From Streptomyces sp. SCSIO 30461 (GTDB lineage Bacteria; Actinomycetota; Actinomycetes; Streptomycetales; Streptomycetaceae): a DNA stretch of 64,000 nt. Positions within the stretch are counted from its first letter, which is position 1, and the number at the start of each line of letters is the position of its first letter. Positions 42,429 to 52,636 of this stretch are shown one piece after another. The position numbers were made by a program, and so were the translations under genes. The DNA lies in assembly GCF_037023745.1 (NCBI RefSeq), contig NZ_CP146101.1:1426001-1490000 (forward strand). Direction: 5' to 3'. The notes beneath the pieces are model-generated. The model was not told the origin of the DNA. It ran no database searches and saw only the letters and a program-made list of their open reading frames with translations.

Positions 42429-42599
42429 TCACCATCGATACCAGCGGCCACGGCCGCCGCCCGCGTTGGTGGAGCGCATGACGAAGCCGAGCAACCACAG
42501 CACCAGAACGGCGAGGGCCACCCACCACAGCACCTTCACAGCGAATCCGGCACCGAAGAGAATCACGGCGAGAAGCAGAACGAGTAGCAGGGGAACCAT
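42429..42599 (-). CDS. Small hydrophobic membrane protein
   Basis: A 56-residue protein made almost wholly of two transmembrane helices (VPLLLVLLLAVILFGAGFAV and VLWWVALAVLVLWLLGFVM) with a short basic Gly-rich tail. The ATG has GGAGG nine bases upstream. Such peptides are common in Streptomyces and often lie near CsbD-like stress genes, as here. Function unknown. Confidence 0.8.
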   Translation of the reverse strand: MVPLLLVLLLAVILFGAGFAVKVLWWVALAVLVLWLLGFVMRSTNAGGGRGRWYRW

Positions 42600-42736
42600 A
42601 GTTAACGACCTCCTGGGCTCCGTATGCCCTGCCTTTCCAGCCTCATTCCTTGAAGAATTCTTGTTTGTGCAGGGGTGACTGGGGCACGAGGTGCTACTGA
42701 AACCACGGCTTCGTAGCTTCGAGGAGGCGCGTTCCC

Positions 42737-42910
42737 ATGACTGCCGGCGAGAAGGCAAAGGCGAAGATCGAGCAGGCCGAGGGCAAGGGCAAGGAATTCC
42801 TGGGCAATGCCGTCGGCAACGACCGAATGGCAGCCGAGGGGCGGGCGGAAAAGAGCTTGGGCGATGCCCGACAGAGCAAGGAGAAGGCGAAGGACGCCTT
42901 CAAGCGCTGA
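42737..42910 (+). CDS. CsbD-like stress response protein
   Basis: A 57-residue, highly charged protein (GEKAKAKIEQAEGKGKEFLG, GDARQSKEKAKDAFKR) of the CsbD family. The ATG has GAGGAGG upstream. In Bacillus, CsbD is under general stress sigma-B; homologues in actinomycetes are also stress-induced. It is divergent from the small hydrophobic protein gene and shares the 137-bp region between them. Confidence 0.88.
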   Translation: MTAGEKAKAKIEQAEGKGKEFLGNAVGNDRMAAEGRAEKSLGDARQSKEKAKDAFKR

Positions 42911-42927
42911 CAATCCGGCGCCCCCCT

Positions 42928-42974
42928 CGGATGGGGTCCTCCCTTCAGGAAACTGTCGGGAAGGGCCCCATCCG
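42928..42974. terminator. Imperfect hairpin between CsbD-like gene and sdhB
   Basis: CGGATGGGG...CCCTTC pairs with GGAAGGG-CCCCATCCG around a 12-base loop. It lies between convergent genes. Confidence 0.65.
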
Positions 42975-43112
42975 GCATTCGCTTCTGTTCGAGCCGCCCG
43001 GATGCGGTGAGCCGGCGACGGCATTCGAGCCCGATTGCGGGACAGCCCCCGGGAGCCGGCCGACGCTTGCTCCAGCCGCCGCCGTCCGTCCGGCCCGGGA
43101 ACCGCGCGAGCG

Positions 43113-43883
43113 TCACTGCGTCCGGCGGCGGATCCTGCTGCCGAGCCAGACCAGCGGGTCGTACTTGCGGTCCACCGCGCGCTCCTTCAGCGGGATCAGG
43201 GCGTTGTCGGTGATCTTGATGCCCTCGGGGCACACCTCCGTGCAGCACTTGGTGATGTTGCAGTAGCCCAGACCGTGCTCGTCCTGGGCGGCGCGTTTGC
43301 GGTCGAGCCCGGACTCGGCGGCGGCGTCCAGGGGGTGCATGTCCAGCTCCGCGACACGCATCAGGAAGCGGGGGCCGGCGAAGACCGGCTTGTTCTCCTC
43401 GTGGTCGCGCACCACATGGCAGGTGTCCTGACACAGGAAGCACTCGATGCACTTGCGGAACTCCTGGGAGCGGTCCACGTCGGACTGCTGCATGCGGTAC
43501 TCGCCCGGGGCAAGCCCGGCGGGCGGGACGAACGAAGGCACCTCGCGGGCCTTGGTGTAGTTGAAGGAGACATCGGTGACCAGGTCGCGCAGCACAGGGA
43601 AGGCCCGCAGGGGGGTCACCGTGATGGTCTCCTCCTGCGAGAAGACCGACATCCGGGTCATGCACATCAGCCGGGGGCGCCCGTTGACCTCAGCGCTGCA
43701 CGAACCGCACTTGCCCGCCTTGCAGTTCCAGCGCACCGCCAGATCGGGTGCCTGGGTGGCCTGGAGCCGGTGGATGATGTCCAGTACGACCTCGCCGTCG
43801 TGGACCTCGACGGTGAAGTCCGTGAGCTCGCCGCCTTCCTGGTCGCCCCGCCACACCCTGAACCGGGCGTCGTACGTGCTCAT
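43113..43883 (-). CDS. sdhB: Succinate dehydrogenase/fumarate reductase iron-sulfur subunit
   Basis: A 256-residue subunit. The 2Fe-2S domain has Cys54, Cys59, Cys62 and Cys74 (NCKAGKCGSCSAEVNG, RLMC). The C-terminal domain has CIECFLCQDTCH and CNITKCCTEVCPEG for the 4Fe-4S and 3Fe-4S clusters. Its ATG overlaps the stop of sdhA (ATGA). It carries electrons from the flavoprotein to menaquinone. Confidence 0.93.
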   Translation of the reverse strand: MSTYDARFRVWRGDQEGGELTDFTVEVHDGEVVLDIIHRLQATQAPDLAVRWNCKAGKCGSCSAEVNGRPRLMCMTRMSVFSQEETITVTPLRAFPVLRDLVTDVSFNYTKAREVPSFVPPAGLAPGEYRMQQSDVDRSQEFRKCIECFLCQDTCHVVRDHEENKPVFAGPRFLMRVAELDMHPLDAAAESGLDRKRAAQDEHGLGYCNITKCCTEVCPEGIKITDNALIPLKERAVDRKYDPLVWLGSRIRRRTQ

Positions 43884-45811
43884 GCGTACAGCTCCTCTTC
43901 GGCGAGGTACTTGACCAGTTCCTCTTTCTCGAACAGGGCGAGCAGGTCGTTGCGGATCGGCTCGGTGGTCCTGCGGACGAGTGTGATCTGGCCGCGCTCC
44001 GGGTCGGTGGCGGCCGACCCGCCCGTGGGGTCCGCCAGTCGGCACAGCAGATTGACCGCCCGCCACTCGCGGTCCATCCCGGGGAAGTCCTCACGGGTGT
44101 GGCCGCCGCGGCTCTCGGTGCGTTCCAGCGCCGCGCGGGCGACGCACTCGCTGACCAGCAGCATGTTGCGCAGGTCAAGGGCGAGGTGCCAGCCCGGGTT
44201 GAACTGGCGGTGCCCCTCGACCCCTGCGCACCGGGCACGGACCCGGAGCTCGGCCAGTTTCGCGAGCGCTTGCGTCATCTCGGGCTCACGCCTGATGATG
44301 CCGACGAGGTCGTTCATGGACTGCTGGAGTTCCTGGTGGAGGGTGTACGGGTTCTCGGGTACCGCGCCGGGCTCCGGCTTCGCCGCGCTGAACGGGCGCA
44401 GTGCCTCCGCCGCGGCCGCCTCGATACGGCCCGGATCGGCGACCGGCCTGGCTCCGGCGGATTCCGCCGCGTAGCGGGCGGCGTGCAGCCCCGCCCGGCG
44501 GCCGAACACCAGCAGGTCGGAGAGCGAGTTGCCGCCGAGCCGGTTGGAGCCGTGCATCCCGCCCGCGACCTCGCCCGCAGCGTAGAGCCCGGGAACACCG
44601 ACCGCGGCGGCCGTGTCGGAGTCGACCGCGACACCGCCCATCACGTAGTGGCAGGTCGGTCCGACCTCCATCGCCTCCGCCGTGATGTCCACATCCGCCA
44701 GCTCCTTGAACTGGTGGTACATGGACGGCAGTCGGCGTCTGATCGCCTCGGCGGGCATCCGGGTCGACACGTCGAGGAAAACGCCGCCGTGCGGGGAGCC
44801 GCGGCCCGCCTTCACCTCGGCGTTGATGGCACGGGCCACCTCGTCGCGGGGGAGCAGCTCCGGCGGGCGCCGGTTGTTGTCCGGGTCCTCGTACCAGCGG
44901 TCGCCCTCTTCCTCGGATTCCGCGTACTTCTCCTTGAAGACATCCGGGACGTAGTCGAACATGAACCGCTTGCCGTCGCTGTTGCGCAGTACGCCTCCGT
45001 CGCCACGCACCGACTCGGTGACGAGGATGCCCTTCACCGACGGCGGCCAGACCATTCCGGTCGGGTGGAACTGCACGAACTCCATGTTGACCAGCGGAGC
45101 CCCGGCGAGCAGCGCCAGCGCGTGCCCGTCGCCTGTGTACTCCCAGGAGTTCGACGTCACCTTGAAGGACTTGCCGATGCCGCCGGTGGCCAGTACCACC
45201 GATGGTGCTTCCAGCACGAGGAAGCGGCCTGACTCGCGCTCGTAGCAGAAGACCCCCGACACTCGGGCGCCGTCCTTCAGGACCCGCGTCACCGTGCATT
45301 CCTGGAAGACCTTCAGCCGGGCCTCGTAATCGCCGAACTCGGCCTTGTCCTCCTGCTGGAGGGAGACGATCTTCTGCTGGAGGGTGCGGATCAGTTCCAG
45401 CCCGGTACGGTCGCCGACGTGGGCGAGGCGCGGATACTCATGGCCGCCGAAGTTGCGCTGGGAGATCCTCCCGTCCTTCGTGCGGTCGAACAGCGCGCCC
45501 CAGGTCTCCAGTTCCCAGACCCGCTCGGGCGCCTCCTGGGCGTGCAGCTCGGCCATCCGCCACTGGTTGAGGAACTTGCCTCCGCGCATGGTGTCGCGGA
45601 AGTGGACCTGCCAGTTGTCATGGGGGTTCGCATTGGCCATGGAGGCGGCGATCCCGCCTTCCGCCATGACCGTGTGCGCCTTCCCGAAGAGCGACTTGCA
45701 GATCACGGCGGTGCGGGCGCCCTGCTCGCGAGCCTCGATGGCTGCCCGCAAGCCCGCGCCTCCCGCGCCCACCACGACGACGTCCCACTCCTGGCGTTCC
45801 GGCTCGGTCAT
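43880..45811 (-). CDS. sdhA: Succinate dehydrogenase/fumarate reductase flavoprotein subunit
   Basis: A 643-residue flavoprotein. The FAD dinucleotide motif is VVVVGAGGAGLRAAIEA. KSLFGKAHTVMAEGGIAASM covers the region of covalent FAD attachment in the family. Substrate residues are in the HPTGMVWPPS and GSNRLGGNSLSDLLVFG regions. It is the middle gene of a membrane anchor-SdhA-SdhB operon. It belongs to the kind of Sdh with one large heme anchor rather than SdhCD. Confidence 0.93.
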   Translation of the reverse strand: MTEPERQEWDVVVVGAGGAGLRAAIEAREQGARTAVICKSLFGKAHTVMAEGGIAASMANANPHDNWQVHFRDTMRGGKFLNQWRMAELHAQEAPERVWELETWGALFDRTKDGRISQRNFGGHEYPRLAHVGDRTGLELIRTLQQKIVSLQQEDKAEFGDYEARLKVFQECTVTRVLKDGARVSGVFCYERESGRFLVLEAPSVVLATGGIGKSFKVTSNSWEYTGDGHALALLAGAPLVNMEFVQFHPTGMVWPPSVKGILVTESVRGDGGVLRNSDGKRFMFDYVPDVFKEKYAESEEEGDRWYEDPDNNRRPPELLPRDEVARAINAEVKAGRGSPHGGVFLDVSTRMPAEAIRRRLPSMYHQFKELADVDITAEAMEVGPTCHYVMGGVAVDSDTAAAVGVPGLYAAGEVAGGMHGSNRLGGNSLSDLLVFGRRAGLHAARYAAESAGARPVADPGRIEAAAAEALRPFSAAKPEPGAVPENPYTLHQELQQSMNDLVGIIRREPEMTQALAKLAELRVRARCAGVEGHRQFNPGWHLALDLRNMLLVSECVARAALERTESRGGHTREDFPGMDREWRAVNLLCRLADPTGGSAATDPERGQITLVRRTTEPIRNDLLALFEKEELVKYLAEEELYA

Positions 45812-45866
45812 CGATGAGCACCTTTCCTGGCACGTGAGAAGAGGAGCATCTGGAAGAGGGGGCCGT

Positions 45867-46694
45867 CTAGAAGAAGCGCGGATCGGCGAAGGCGCCGCTC
45901 GCGAGCAGATACACATAGAAGTCGGCGAGCGCCACACTGGCCAGAGAGGTCCAGGCGAGCAGCATGTGATGCTCGTTCAGCCTGCTGACCAGTCCCCACA
46001 TCCGGTAGCGCACCGGGTGCCTGGAGAAGTGCTTGAGGCGCCCGCCGATGATGTGCCGGCAGGAGTGGCAGGACAGGGTGTACGCCCAGATCAGCACGAT
46101 GTTGACGAGGAAGACCAGGGTGCCGAGCCCCATATGCCCCCAGGCGTAGTGTTCGTCGCGGAACGCCAGCACGGTGTCGTAGGTGAGAATCCCCGCGACC
46201 GGCAGTGCCAGGTAGAAGAAGTACCGGTGGGCGTTCTGGAGGATCAGCGGGAAGCGGGTCTCGCCCGTGTACTTCCGATGCGGCTCGGCCACCGCGCAGG
46301 CGGGCGGTGAGGCCCAGAAGCCCCGGTAGTAGGCCTTGCGGTAGTAGTAGCAGGTCAGCCGGAAGCCGAGCGGGAAGACCAGGATCAGCAGTGCGGGGGA
46401 GAGGGTCCACCAGCTGCCGAAGATCTCCCAGTTGGGTCCGCCGGGCATGGTCTCGCAGTTCTCGGCGAGGCAGGGCGAGTAGAACGGTGAGACGTAGGGC
46501 GCGGCGTGGTAGTCGCTGTTGGCGAAGGCCCGCCAGGTCGAGTAGACGATGAAGGCGAGCAGACCGGCCGCGGTGGCGGCGGGCGCCAGCCACCAGCGAT
46601 CGGTCCGGAGCTGGCGGGGGGAGATGGCGGCGCGTGTCGCGCCGTGTACGCCTGTCCCGCTGTGGGCGCTGTGAGGTTGGGTGCCTGTGGCCAA
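45867..46694 (-). CDS. Succinate dehydrogenase membrane anchor (cytochrome b-type)
   Basis: A 275-residue membrane protein with about five helices (WLAPAATAAGLLAFIVYSTW, LSPALLILVFPLGFRLTCYY, FFYLALPVAGILTYDTVLA, GLGTLVFLVNIVLIWAYTLS, LLAWTSLASVALADFYVYLL). Conserved His residues (AHRYFF, CHSCRHII) can hold heme. I take the TTG at 46694 as start because AGGAGA lies eight bases upstream. It is the first gene of the sdh operon, 55 bases before sdhA. Confidence 0.85.
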   Translation of the reverse strand: MATGTQPHSAHSGTGVHGATRAAISPRQLRTDRWWLAPAATAAGLLAFIVYSTWRAFANSDYHAAPYVSPFYSPCLAENCETMPGGPNWEIFGSWWTLSPALLILVFPLGFRLTCYYYRKAYYRGFWASPPACAVAEPHRKYTGETRFPLILQNAHRYFFYLALPVAGILTYDTVLAFRDEHYAWGHMGLGTLVFLVNIVLIWAYTLSCHSCRHIIGGRLKHFSRHPVRYRMWGLVSRLNEHHMLLAWTSLASVALADFYVYLLASGAFADPRFF

Positions 46695-46786
46695 CGAGGT
46701 CTCCTAGGACATGGCTTTCGGGAGCGACGGCGTACGGGGTACGCGGCACGCGAGCCTTGCGAGGTCCGGAGGAACGTTTTCGGCCA

Positions 46787-47011
46787 CTACGGGGCGTGTC
46801 GGTCGCGCGCGCCCAAGCCTTCGTCGTCCGAGTCCGTCCACAGGGTGCTGTCGTATGGGGTGTCAGGGATGCTGACCAGGTGCTCGGGTCGCTGGGCCGG
46901 CTGGGCGCGCGAGGCGTCCTCGCGCTGCAGGCTCTGCTCCAGCCGGTGGACCGTACGGGTCAGGTCGTCGAGGCAGCGCTTGACCGCCGTCAAATCGTCC
47001 TGAACGGACAT
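46787..47011 (-). CDS. Small coiled-coil protein
   Basis: A 74-residue protein. Residues 1-35 (SVQDDLTAVKRCLDDLTRTV, HRLEQSLQRED) form a likely coiled coil; the rest is polar and perhaps disordered. The ATG has GTGAGGG upstream. It lies upstream of the sdh operon in the same direction, 92 bases from the anchor start. Its link to Sdh is uncertain. Confidence 0.65.
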   Translation of the reverse strand: MSVQDDLTAVKRCLDDLTRTVHRLEQSLQREDASRAQPAQRPEHLVSIPDTPYDSTLWTDSDDEGLGARDRHAP

Positions 47012-47314
47012 GTGTTGCCCTCACTTCCGCGGTCGCGGGTGGCATGCGGGTGTCTGGGGTCGCTCCCCAGAGGGCTCTTCGTGCGCCTGCGAGTGTCGCG
47101 CGTCACGTCCCCTGTTGTGAAGGCGTGTGCACGGATTCCCGCGCGCGCCACCCGGAGGAGGGCATCCCTGGTGGGCCGCATGGGTGGGATTGCGGGCCGG
47201 ACCGCCGTGTCGGCGGCACGCCCCTACCCACCGTGCTTTTCAGTGTAGGCGGAATAGGTGTGATCATCGCTAAATTCTCGGACCATCTCATACCAGGACG
47301 AAGAGGTACAGGTC
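47012..47314. promoter_or_regulatory. Divergent intergenic region before the binding lipoprotein
   Basis: About 300 bases between a minus-strand small gene and the plus-strand lipoprotein gene. The part at 47235-47285 (tgctttt...taggcggaataggtgtgatcatcgctaaattct) is AT-richer and the probable promoter region for the lipoprotein. No gene was seen. Confidence 0.4.
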
Positions 47315-49936
47315 ATGCCCGACGTCGTCGCCACGCGCCGGTTGCGCCGCAGGACCCTGCGCTCCGCTCTCGCCCTCCTCACCAGCGGAGTGATCGCGGT
47401 GCCCGCGCTGACGGGCTGCACCGCGGTGCAGCCCGGAGGGCGCGAGAAGCAGGTGCCCATGGACATCGGCGCCGCGGCCCCCGACCGGCTTGACGACGGA
47501 GGCACCCTGCGCTGGGCCGTCGACGCCGTACCCGCGACCTTCAACGCCTTCCAGGCCGATGCCGACGCCGCGACCTCCCGGGTCACCGGGGCGGTGCTCC
47601 CCGCCCTGTTCCGGCTCGATGAGCACGGCCGCCCGCAGCGCAACGCGGACTACCTGGCATCGGCCGAGATCACCGATCGCGAACCCAAGCAGGTCGTCGT
47701 CTACAAACTCAGCGAGCGTGCGGTCTGGAGCAACGGCCGGGAGATCGGTGCTCCCGACTTCGTAGCCCAATGGCAGGCGCTCAGCGGCCGGAACACGGCG
47801 TTCTGGAGCGCGCGCAACGCCGGCTACGACCGGATCGAGAAGATCGAGCGCGGCAAGAACGACCTGGAGGTCCGGGTCACCTTCGCCAAGCCCTACACCG
47901 ACTGGCAGGCCCTGTTCACACCGCTCTACCCCAAGGAGGTCATGGGGGCTCCGGCGGCCTTCAACGAGGAGGCCCGCAACGCCCTGAAGGCATCCGCCGG
48001 CCCCTTCATGATCCAGGCCGCCGACCGTGACGCCGGGACACTGACCCTCGTCCGCAATCCGCGCTGGTGGGGCGAGCCCGCCAGGCTGGACTCGATCGTC
48101 CTGAAGGCCGTACCCCGCGACAAGCGCGCCGCGGCGCTGGCCGCGGGCACCGTCGACGTGGCGGAGGTCGACCGCAGCGCCGCCGATCGGATCGCCGCGG
48201 CCGCCCGCGACGGGAAGAACGGTCCCGGCGGGCGGTCCACCGTCTCCCCGGGGGCCGCGTCCTCGTCCACGCCGACCTCGCTGGCCCAGGCCAAGGCCTA
48301 CGGAGCGGACGAGGACGAGGCCGAGACCGCGCAGCTTGCCGGGGGACCGGGCGAGGCGGCGCTGGCGGCCTATCTGAAGGAGCAGACCGCCTTGCGCGAC
48401 TTCGTGGTCCGCAAGTCGCTGGAGCCCGCGTACACCCAGCTCGCGCTCAACGGCGAGTCCGGTCCGCTCGCGGACGAGCGGGTGCGCCGTGCCGTGGCCC
48501 GCGCACTCGACCGGAAAGCGCTCGCCGAGAGCGTGCTCGGGCCGCTGGGACTGCCCGCGACGCCGGTCGGCAGCCATGTCGCGCTCGTAGGGCAGCGGGC
48601 CTATGCCGACAGCAGCGGGGCACTCGGAGGTCATGACACCGAGGAGGCTCAGGCCCTGCTCGCCGACGCGGGCTGGACGCGGGAGGGCGCCCGCCAGAAG
48701 ACCGAGGACGGGACCAAGGCGGGCGCGGAAGCCGACACACCCCAGGGCACGGGCGGGAAGAGCTCCGCCGTACCGACTCCTGCCGCGCCGACTCCTGCCG
48801 TGCCGACTCCGGCTGCGAAGACCCCTGCCGCGCGGGGTTCCGGCTCCGGTGCGACGACCGGCGCCGCGCCGTCCGCAGGCGCGGCCGGAAGCGACCCGGG
48901 CACTCGGGATCAGGACGGGGCCGCCGACGGCGAGGGCTTCGAAGGTTCGGACGGTTTCGGGGCCGGATCCGATGGATCCGATGAGTCAGGCGAGCCCGAT
49001 GAGTCAGGCAAGCCCGAAGGGTCAGCCGAGCCGGAAGGGTCAGCCGAGGCCGATGAGGACGCCGACCTCGGCGACGGCAACGACGAGGCGGGCGTCACGG
49101 ACGACAAGCCGGGTGATGCGCTCCCCGGACGTGAGGCCGGCTGGAGCGTACTGGCCCCCGCGCCCAGTGCCTCCGTCCAGCGCGCGGCGCTGAGCCGTCA
49201 GGCGCGCGCCCTTGACCGCGACCGCGCCCCGGACGCGTACTTCGGTGACGGCACCCGCGACGACTCGGCCGCCGGGGACGCGGCGGACGGCTTCGGCCAC
49301 GGGGACGGCAAGCAGGGCGGCGGTATGGCTGGGGCCTACGCCCCGACCGGCACCCGTGCCCCCGCCCCGGCGGGCACGTCCGGGCACCCGGCCGGAGGCC
49401 CGCTCGGCAAGGACGGCAAGCCCCTGACCCTGAGGTTCGTTCTCCCCTCCGGACCCGGCTCGGGGACCCTGCGCACCGTCGGCAACCGGATCGCCCGGAT
49501 GCTGGACGAGGTCGGCATCCACACCGAGATCACCAAGGTCGCCGACGAGAGCTACTTCAAGGACCACATCGCGTCCGGCGAGTACGACCTCGCCCTCTAC
49601 TCCTGGCCGACCAGCGCGTTCCCCGCGACCGACGCCCGGCCGATCTTCGCGAAGCCCCGGCCGGCCGCCGACGGCTCCCTGCTGGTGGAGCAGAACTTCA
49701 CCCGGGTCGGCACGGACCGTATCGACCAGCTCTTCGAGCGGGCGCTCTCGGAGCTCGACGAGAAGGAAGCGGTCGAGCTGGTGAAGCAGGCGGACGCGCA
49801 CATCTGGGCAGCCGCCGGGTCCATCCCCCTCTACCAACGGCCTCAGCTCGTGGCGGTCAGGAACAGCCTGGCCAATGTCGGCGCCTTCGGCTATGCCTCG
49901 CCCCGCTACCAGGACATCGGCTTCAAGCAGAGGTGA
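47315..49936 (+). CDS. Peptide-binding ABC transporter lipoprotein with large disordered insert
   Basis: An 873-residue family 5 extracellular binding protein. The lipobox is ALTGC in a signal of about 36 residues. The first lobe (70-440) reads [40 protein letters not shown] and [21 protein letters not shown] low-complexity stretch of about 230 residues (about 470-700; [20 protein letters not shown], then Asp/Glu/Ser-rich repeats) interrupts the fold. The C-terminal lobe resumes at [20 protein letters not shown] and ends [12 protein letters not shown]. Family members normally lack such an insert. No permease genes are adjacent. Confidence 0.85.
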   Translation: MPDVVATRRLRRRTLRSALALLTSGVIAVPALTGCTAVQPGGREKQVPMDIGAAAPDRLDDGGTLRWAVDAVPATFNAFQADADAATSRVTGAVLPALFRLDEHGRPQRNADYLASAEITDREPKQVVVYKLSERAVWSNGREIGAPDFVAQWQALSGRNTAFWSARNAGYDRIEKIERGKNDLEVRVTFAKPYTDWQALFTPLYPKEVMGAPAAFNEEARNALKASAGPFMIQAADRDAGTLTLVRNPRWWGEPARLDSIVLKAVPRDKRAAALAAGTVDVAEVDRSAADRIAAAARDGKNGPGGRSTVSPGAASSSTPTSLAQAKAYGADEDEAETAQLAGGPGEAALAAYLKEQTALRDFVVRKSLEPAYTQLALNGESGPLADERVRRAVARALDRKALAESVLGPLGLPATPVGSHVALVGQRAYADSSGALGGHDTEEAQALLADAGWTREGARQKTEDGTKAGAEADTPQGTGGKSSAVPTPAAPTPAVPTPAAKTPAARGSGSGATTGAAPSAGAAGSDPGTRDQDGAADGEGFEGSDGFGAGSDGSDESGEPDESGKPEGSAEPEGSAEADEDADLGDGNDEAGVTDDKPGDALPGREAGWSVLAPAPSASVQRAALSRQARALDRDRAPDAYFGDGTRDDSAAGDAADGFGHGDGKQGGGMAGAYAPTGTRAPAPAGTSGHPAGGPLGKDGKPLTLRFVLPSGPGSGTLRTVGNRIARMLDEVGIHTEITKVADESYFKDHIASGEYDLALYSWPTSAFPATDARPIFAKPRPAADGSLLVEQNFTRVGTDRIDQLFERALSELDEKEAVELVKQADAHIWAAAGSIPLYQRPQLVAVRNSLANVGAFGYASPRYQDIGFKQR

Positions 49937-49988
49937 CAGCGGCCGCCCGTCGGGACGGGTGGTCGGGCTCCCCCGATACGCGGGGCAT

Positions 49989-50024
49989 CGGCGCCGCCGG
50001 ACGCGAGAGCGTCCGGCGGCGCCG
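49989..50024 (+). terminator. 16-bp hairpin after the lipoprotein gene
   Basis: CGGCGCCGCCGGACGC pairs with its reverse complement around GAGA, about 55 bases past the stop. It separates the lipoprotein transcript from typA. Confidence 0.8.
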
Positions 50025-50280
50025 CACTCCGTGCCGGTGCCGGAGCACCCTCCCCGGCCCCGGCGGGCGAACCGAGGCGGCGGAGCGGCAGCGGCTCCCG
50101 GGCTCGGCGCCATCCGACAAAGGCAGTCCGTCAAAGGCACTCCGTGCCACCGGACCCACGCCCGGGAAGCCCCTTCGGCGGCGGCCCCGTACCATGGACA
50201 CAGCCGTGGCGCGTCCGCCCGGCGGGCGGACGAGCACACAGACGCCGCATCCCACGATCCGAGAGAAGCGCAAGCCACTC
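50025..50280. promoter_or_regulatory. Leader region of typA
   Basis: About 255 bases between the hairpin and the typA ATG hold the typA promoter and leader. The ribosome site is GAGAAG about 13 bases upstream. No specific promoter hexamers could be settled. Confidence 0.35.
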
Positions 50281-52188
50281 ATGCCCACGCGCCACGACAT
50301 CCGTAACGTAGCCATCGTCGCCCACGTCGACCACGGCAAGACGACCATCGTCGACGCCATGCTGAAGCAGGCTGGTGCCTTCGCCGCGCACCAGCTCGAC
50401 TCCGTCGACGATCGCGTCATGGACTCGAACGACCTGGAGCGTGAGAAGGGCATCACGATCCTCGCCAAGAACACGGCGGTGAAGTACCACCCCAAGGACG
50501 GCGGGGCCCCGATCACGATCAACATCATCGACACCCCCGGCCACGCCGACTTCGGCGGTGAGGTCGAGCGCGGTCTGTCGATGGTCGACGGTGTCGTGCT
50601 CCTGGTGGACGCTTCCGAAGGCCCGCTCCCGCAGACCCGCTTCGTGTTGCGCAAGGCGCTTCAGCGGCGGATGCCCGTCATCCTCTGCATCAACAAGACG
50701 GACCGTCCGGACTCCCGTATCGACGAGGTCGTCAACGAGACCTACGACCTCTTCCTCGATCTGGACGCCGACGAGGACCAGATCGAGTTCCCGATCGTCT
50801 ACGCCTGCGGCCGGGACGGCGTCGCCTCGCTGACCAAGCCGGAGGACGGCACCGTCCCGGCCGACAGCGAGAACCTGGAGCCGTTCTTCTCCACGATCCT
50901 GGACCACATCCCGGCCCCCACCTATGACGACGAGGCGCCGCTCCAGGCCCACGTCACCAACCTCGACGCCGACAATTTCCTCGGTCGTATCGCCCTGCTC
51001 CGGGTCGAGCAGGGCGAGCTCCGCAAGGGCCAGACCGTCGCGTGGATCAAGCGGGACGGCTCGATCGCCAACGTCCGCATCTCCGAGCTGATGATGACCG
51101 AGGCGCTCACCCGCAAGCCGGCCGAGAAGGCCGGCCCCGGTGACATCTGTGCCGTGGCCGGTATCCCCGAGATCATGATCGGCGAGACGCTGGCCGACCC
51201 GGAGAACCCGGTGGCGCTTCCGCTGATCACGGTGGACGAGCCCGCGATCTCGATGACCATCGGCACCAACACCTCGCCGCTCGTCGGCCGTGGCGGTACC
51301 GGCAAGGGCGCGGACAACAAGGCCGCGGTCAAGGACCGCAAGGTCACCGCCCGCCAGGTCAAGGACCGCCTGGACCGCGAGCTCATCGGCAACGTGTCGC
51401 TGCGGGTCCTGGACACCGAGCGCCCGGACGCCTGGGAGGTGCAGGGCCGTGGCGAGCTGGCCCTGGCGATCCTGGTCGAGCAGATGCGCCGCGAGGGCTT
51501 CGAGCTGACCATCGGCAAGCCGCAGGTGGTCACGAAGGAGGTCGACGGCAAGGTCCACGAGCCGGTCGAGCGTATGACCATCGACGTGCCCGAGGAGCAC
51601 ATGGGCGCCGTCACCCAGCTCATGGGCGTCCGCAAGGGCCGGATGGACAACATGTCGAACCACGGTTCGGGCTGGGTCCGTATGGAGTTCGTGGTGCCGT
51701 CCCGCGGCCTGATCGGCTTCCGCACGGAGTTCCTGACCAACACCCGCGGCACCGGTATCGCGCACTCGATCCACGAGGGCCACGAGCCCTGGTTCGGCAC
51801 CCTGACGACCCGCAACAACGGTTCGCTGGTCGCGGACCGGTCCGGCTCGGTCACGGGCTTCGCGATGACGAACCTTCAGGAGCGCGGAGTCCTCTTCGTG
51901 GAGCCGGGCACCGAGGTGTACGAGGGCATGATCGTCGGTGAGAACTCCCGCTCCGACGACATGGACGTGAACATCACCAAGGAGAAGAAGCTCACCAACA
52001 TGCGCTCTTCCACGGCCGATGTGGCGGAGTCCATCGTGCCGCCGCGCAAGCTGTCGCTGGAGCAGTCCCTGGAGTTCTGCCGGGACGACGAGTGCGTCGA
52101 GGTGACCCCGGAGGCGGTGCGCATCCGCAAGGTGAACCTGGACGCCCGCGAGCGCGCCCGCGCCGCCTCGCGCGCCAAGCACGGCTGA
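50281..52188 (+). CDS. typA: TypA/BipA translational GTPase
   Basis: A 635-residue ribosome-binding GTPase. The G domain has [14 protein letters not shown] (P-loop), [20 protein letters not shown] (G3) and INKTD (G4). Domains II, III and V follow, with [20 protein letters not shown] and [20 protein letters not shown] near the C-terminal region specific to BipA. It acts in ribosome assembly and stress adaptation. Length and motifs are complete. A strong hairpin follows. Confidence 0.97.
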   Translation: MPTRHDIRNVAIVAHVDHGKTTIVDAMLKQAGAFAAHQLDSVDDRVMDSNDLEREKGITILAKNTAVKYHPKDGGAPITINIIDTPGHADFGGEVERGLSMVDGVVLLVDASEGPLPQTRFVLRKALQRRMPVILCINKTDRPDSRIDEVVNETYDLFLDLDADEDQIEFPIVYACGRDGVASLTKPEDGTVPADSENLEPFFSTILDHIPAPTYDDEAPLQAHVTNLDADNFLGRIALLRVEQGELRKGQTVAWIKRDGSIANVRISELMMTEALTRKPAEKAGPGDICAVAGIPEIMIGETLADPENPVALPLITVDEPAISMTIGTNTSPLVGRGGTGKGADNKAAVKDRKVTARQVKDRLDRELIGNVSLRVLDTERPDAWEVQGRGELALAILVEQMRREGFELTIGKPQVVTKEVDGKVHEPVERMTIDVPEEHMGAVTQLMGVRKGRMDNMSNHGSGWVRMEFVVPSRGLIGFRTEFLTNTRGTGIAHSIHEGHEPWFGTLTTRNNGSLVADRSGSVTGFAMTNLQERGVLFVEPGTEVYEGMIVGENSRSDDMDVNITKEKKLTNMRSSTADVAESIVPPRKLSLEQSLEFCRDDECVEVTPEAVRIRKVNLDARERARAASRAKHG

Positions 52189-52240
52189 TCGGCAACCCTG
52201 CCGGGCGGCTGACCGTCGACTCCCGGCCAACCTGATCGGC

Positions 52241-52281
52241 AAGGGCCCGGCCATCCTGACACTCAGGATGGCCGGGCCCTT
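52241..52281 (+). terminator. typA terminator hairpin
   Basis: AAGGGCCCGGCCATCCTGA and its perfect reverse complement (19 pairs) enclose a three-base loop CAC. A T-rich stretch (tcttttt, with interruptions) follows. Confidence 0.9.
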
Positions 52282-52636
52282 CGTCAAATCTTTTTCCGCG
52301 CCTAACGTGACCGGTTGCATCCGTTTATCGAACGCACCGCTCCGGAACATGTGTTAACGGTCCGTTTCGCGGGTGTCTGTCTGTGATCGCTTTGTCCGGA
52401 TTTCGGGCAGCACGGGTCCGTCGATGTTGTCAAAACGAGACCCTTTAAGTGTGGTTTATAGCCCTCGGCTCCTTAATAGTTGGCTCCGTTGAGCTCGGGT
52501 CAATGGGTCACGCGCTGTGGGGAGCGCCGACTCACGAGCACACTCCGGGTACTTGACAAGCACGCTGTCAGGGGTGTCAGCGCGCGTAGATCGATGCCTG
52601 TCTTGTTGTGACTAGTGGACTCATGAGGAGGAACCC
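52282..52636 (+). promoter_or_regulatory. Long leader of the first oligopeptide transporter operon
   Basis: About 350 bases without a gene lie before the binding lipoprotein. The stretch 52300-52490 is unusually AT-rich for this genome (caaaacgagaccctttaag, gtggtttatagccctc, ccttaatagttgg) and TTGACA occurs at 52553. This suggests one or more strong promoters and a long 5' leader. The lipoprotein ribosome site is AGGAGG at 52625. No riboswitch fold was recognised. Confidence 0.5.

Noticed and set aside
48776..48813. Short repeats (gccgactcctgcc) considered as a CRISPR-like array
   Set aside because: They lie in frame within a coding gene, have no spacers, and encode a TPA(A/V)P repeat.
52300..52636. 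Search for a riboswitch or T-box in the operon leader
   Set aside because: No recognisable conserved elements or anti-terminator pair were found by eye.
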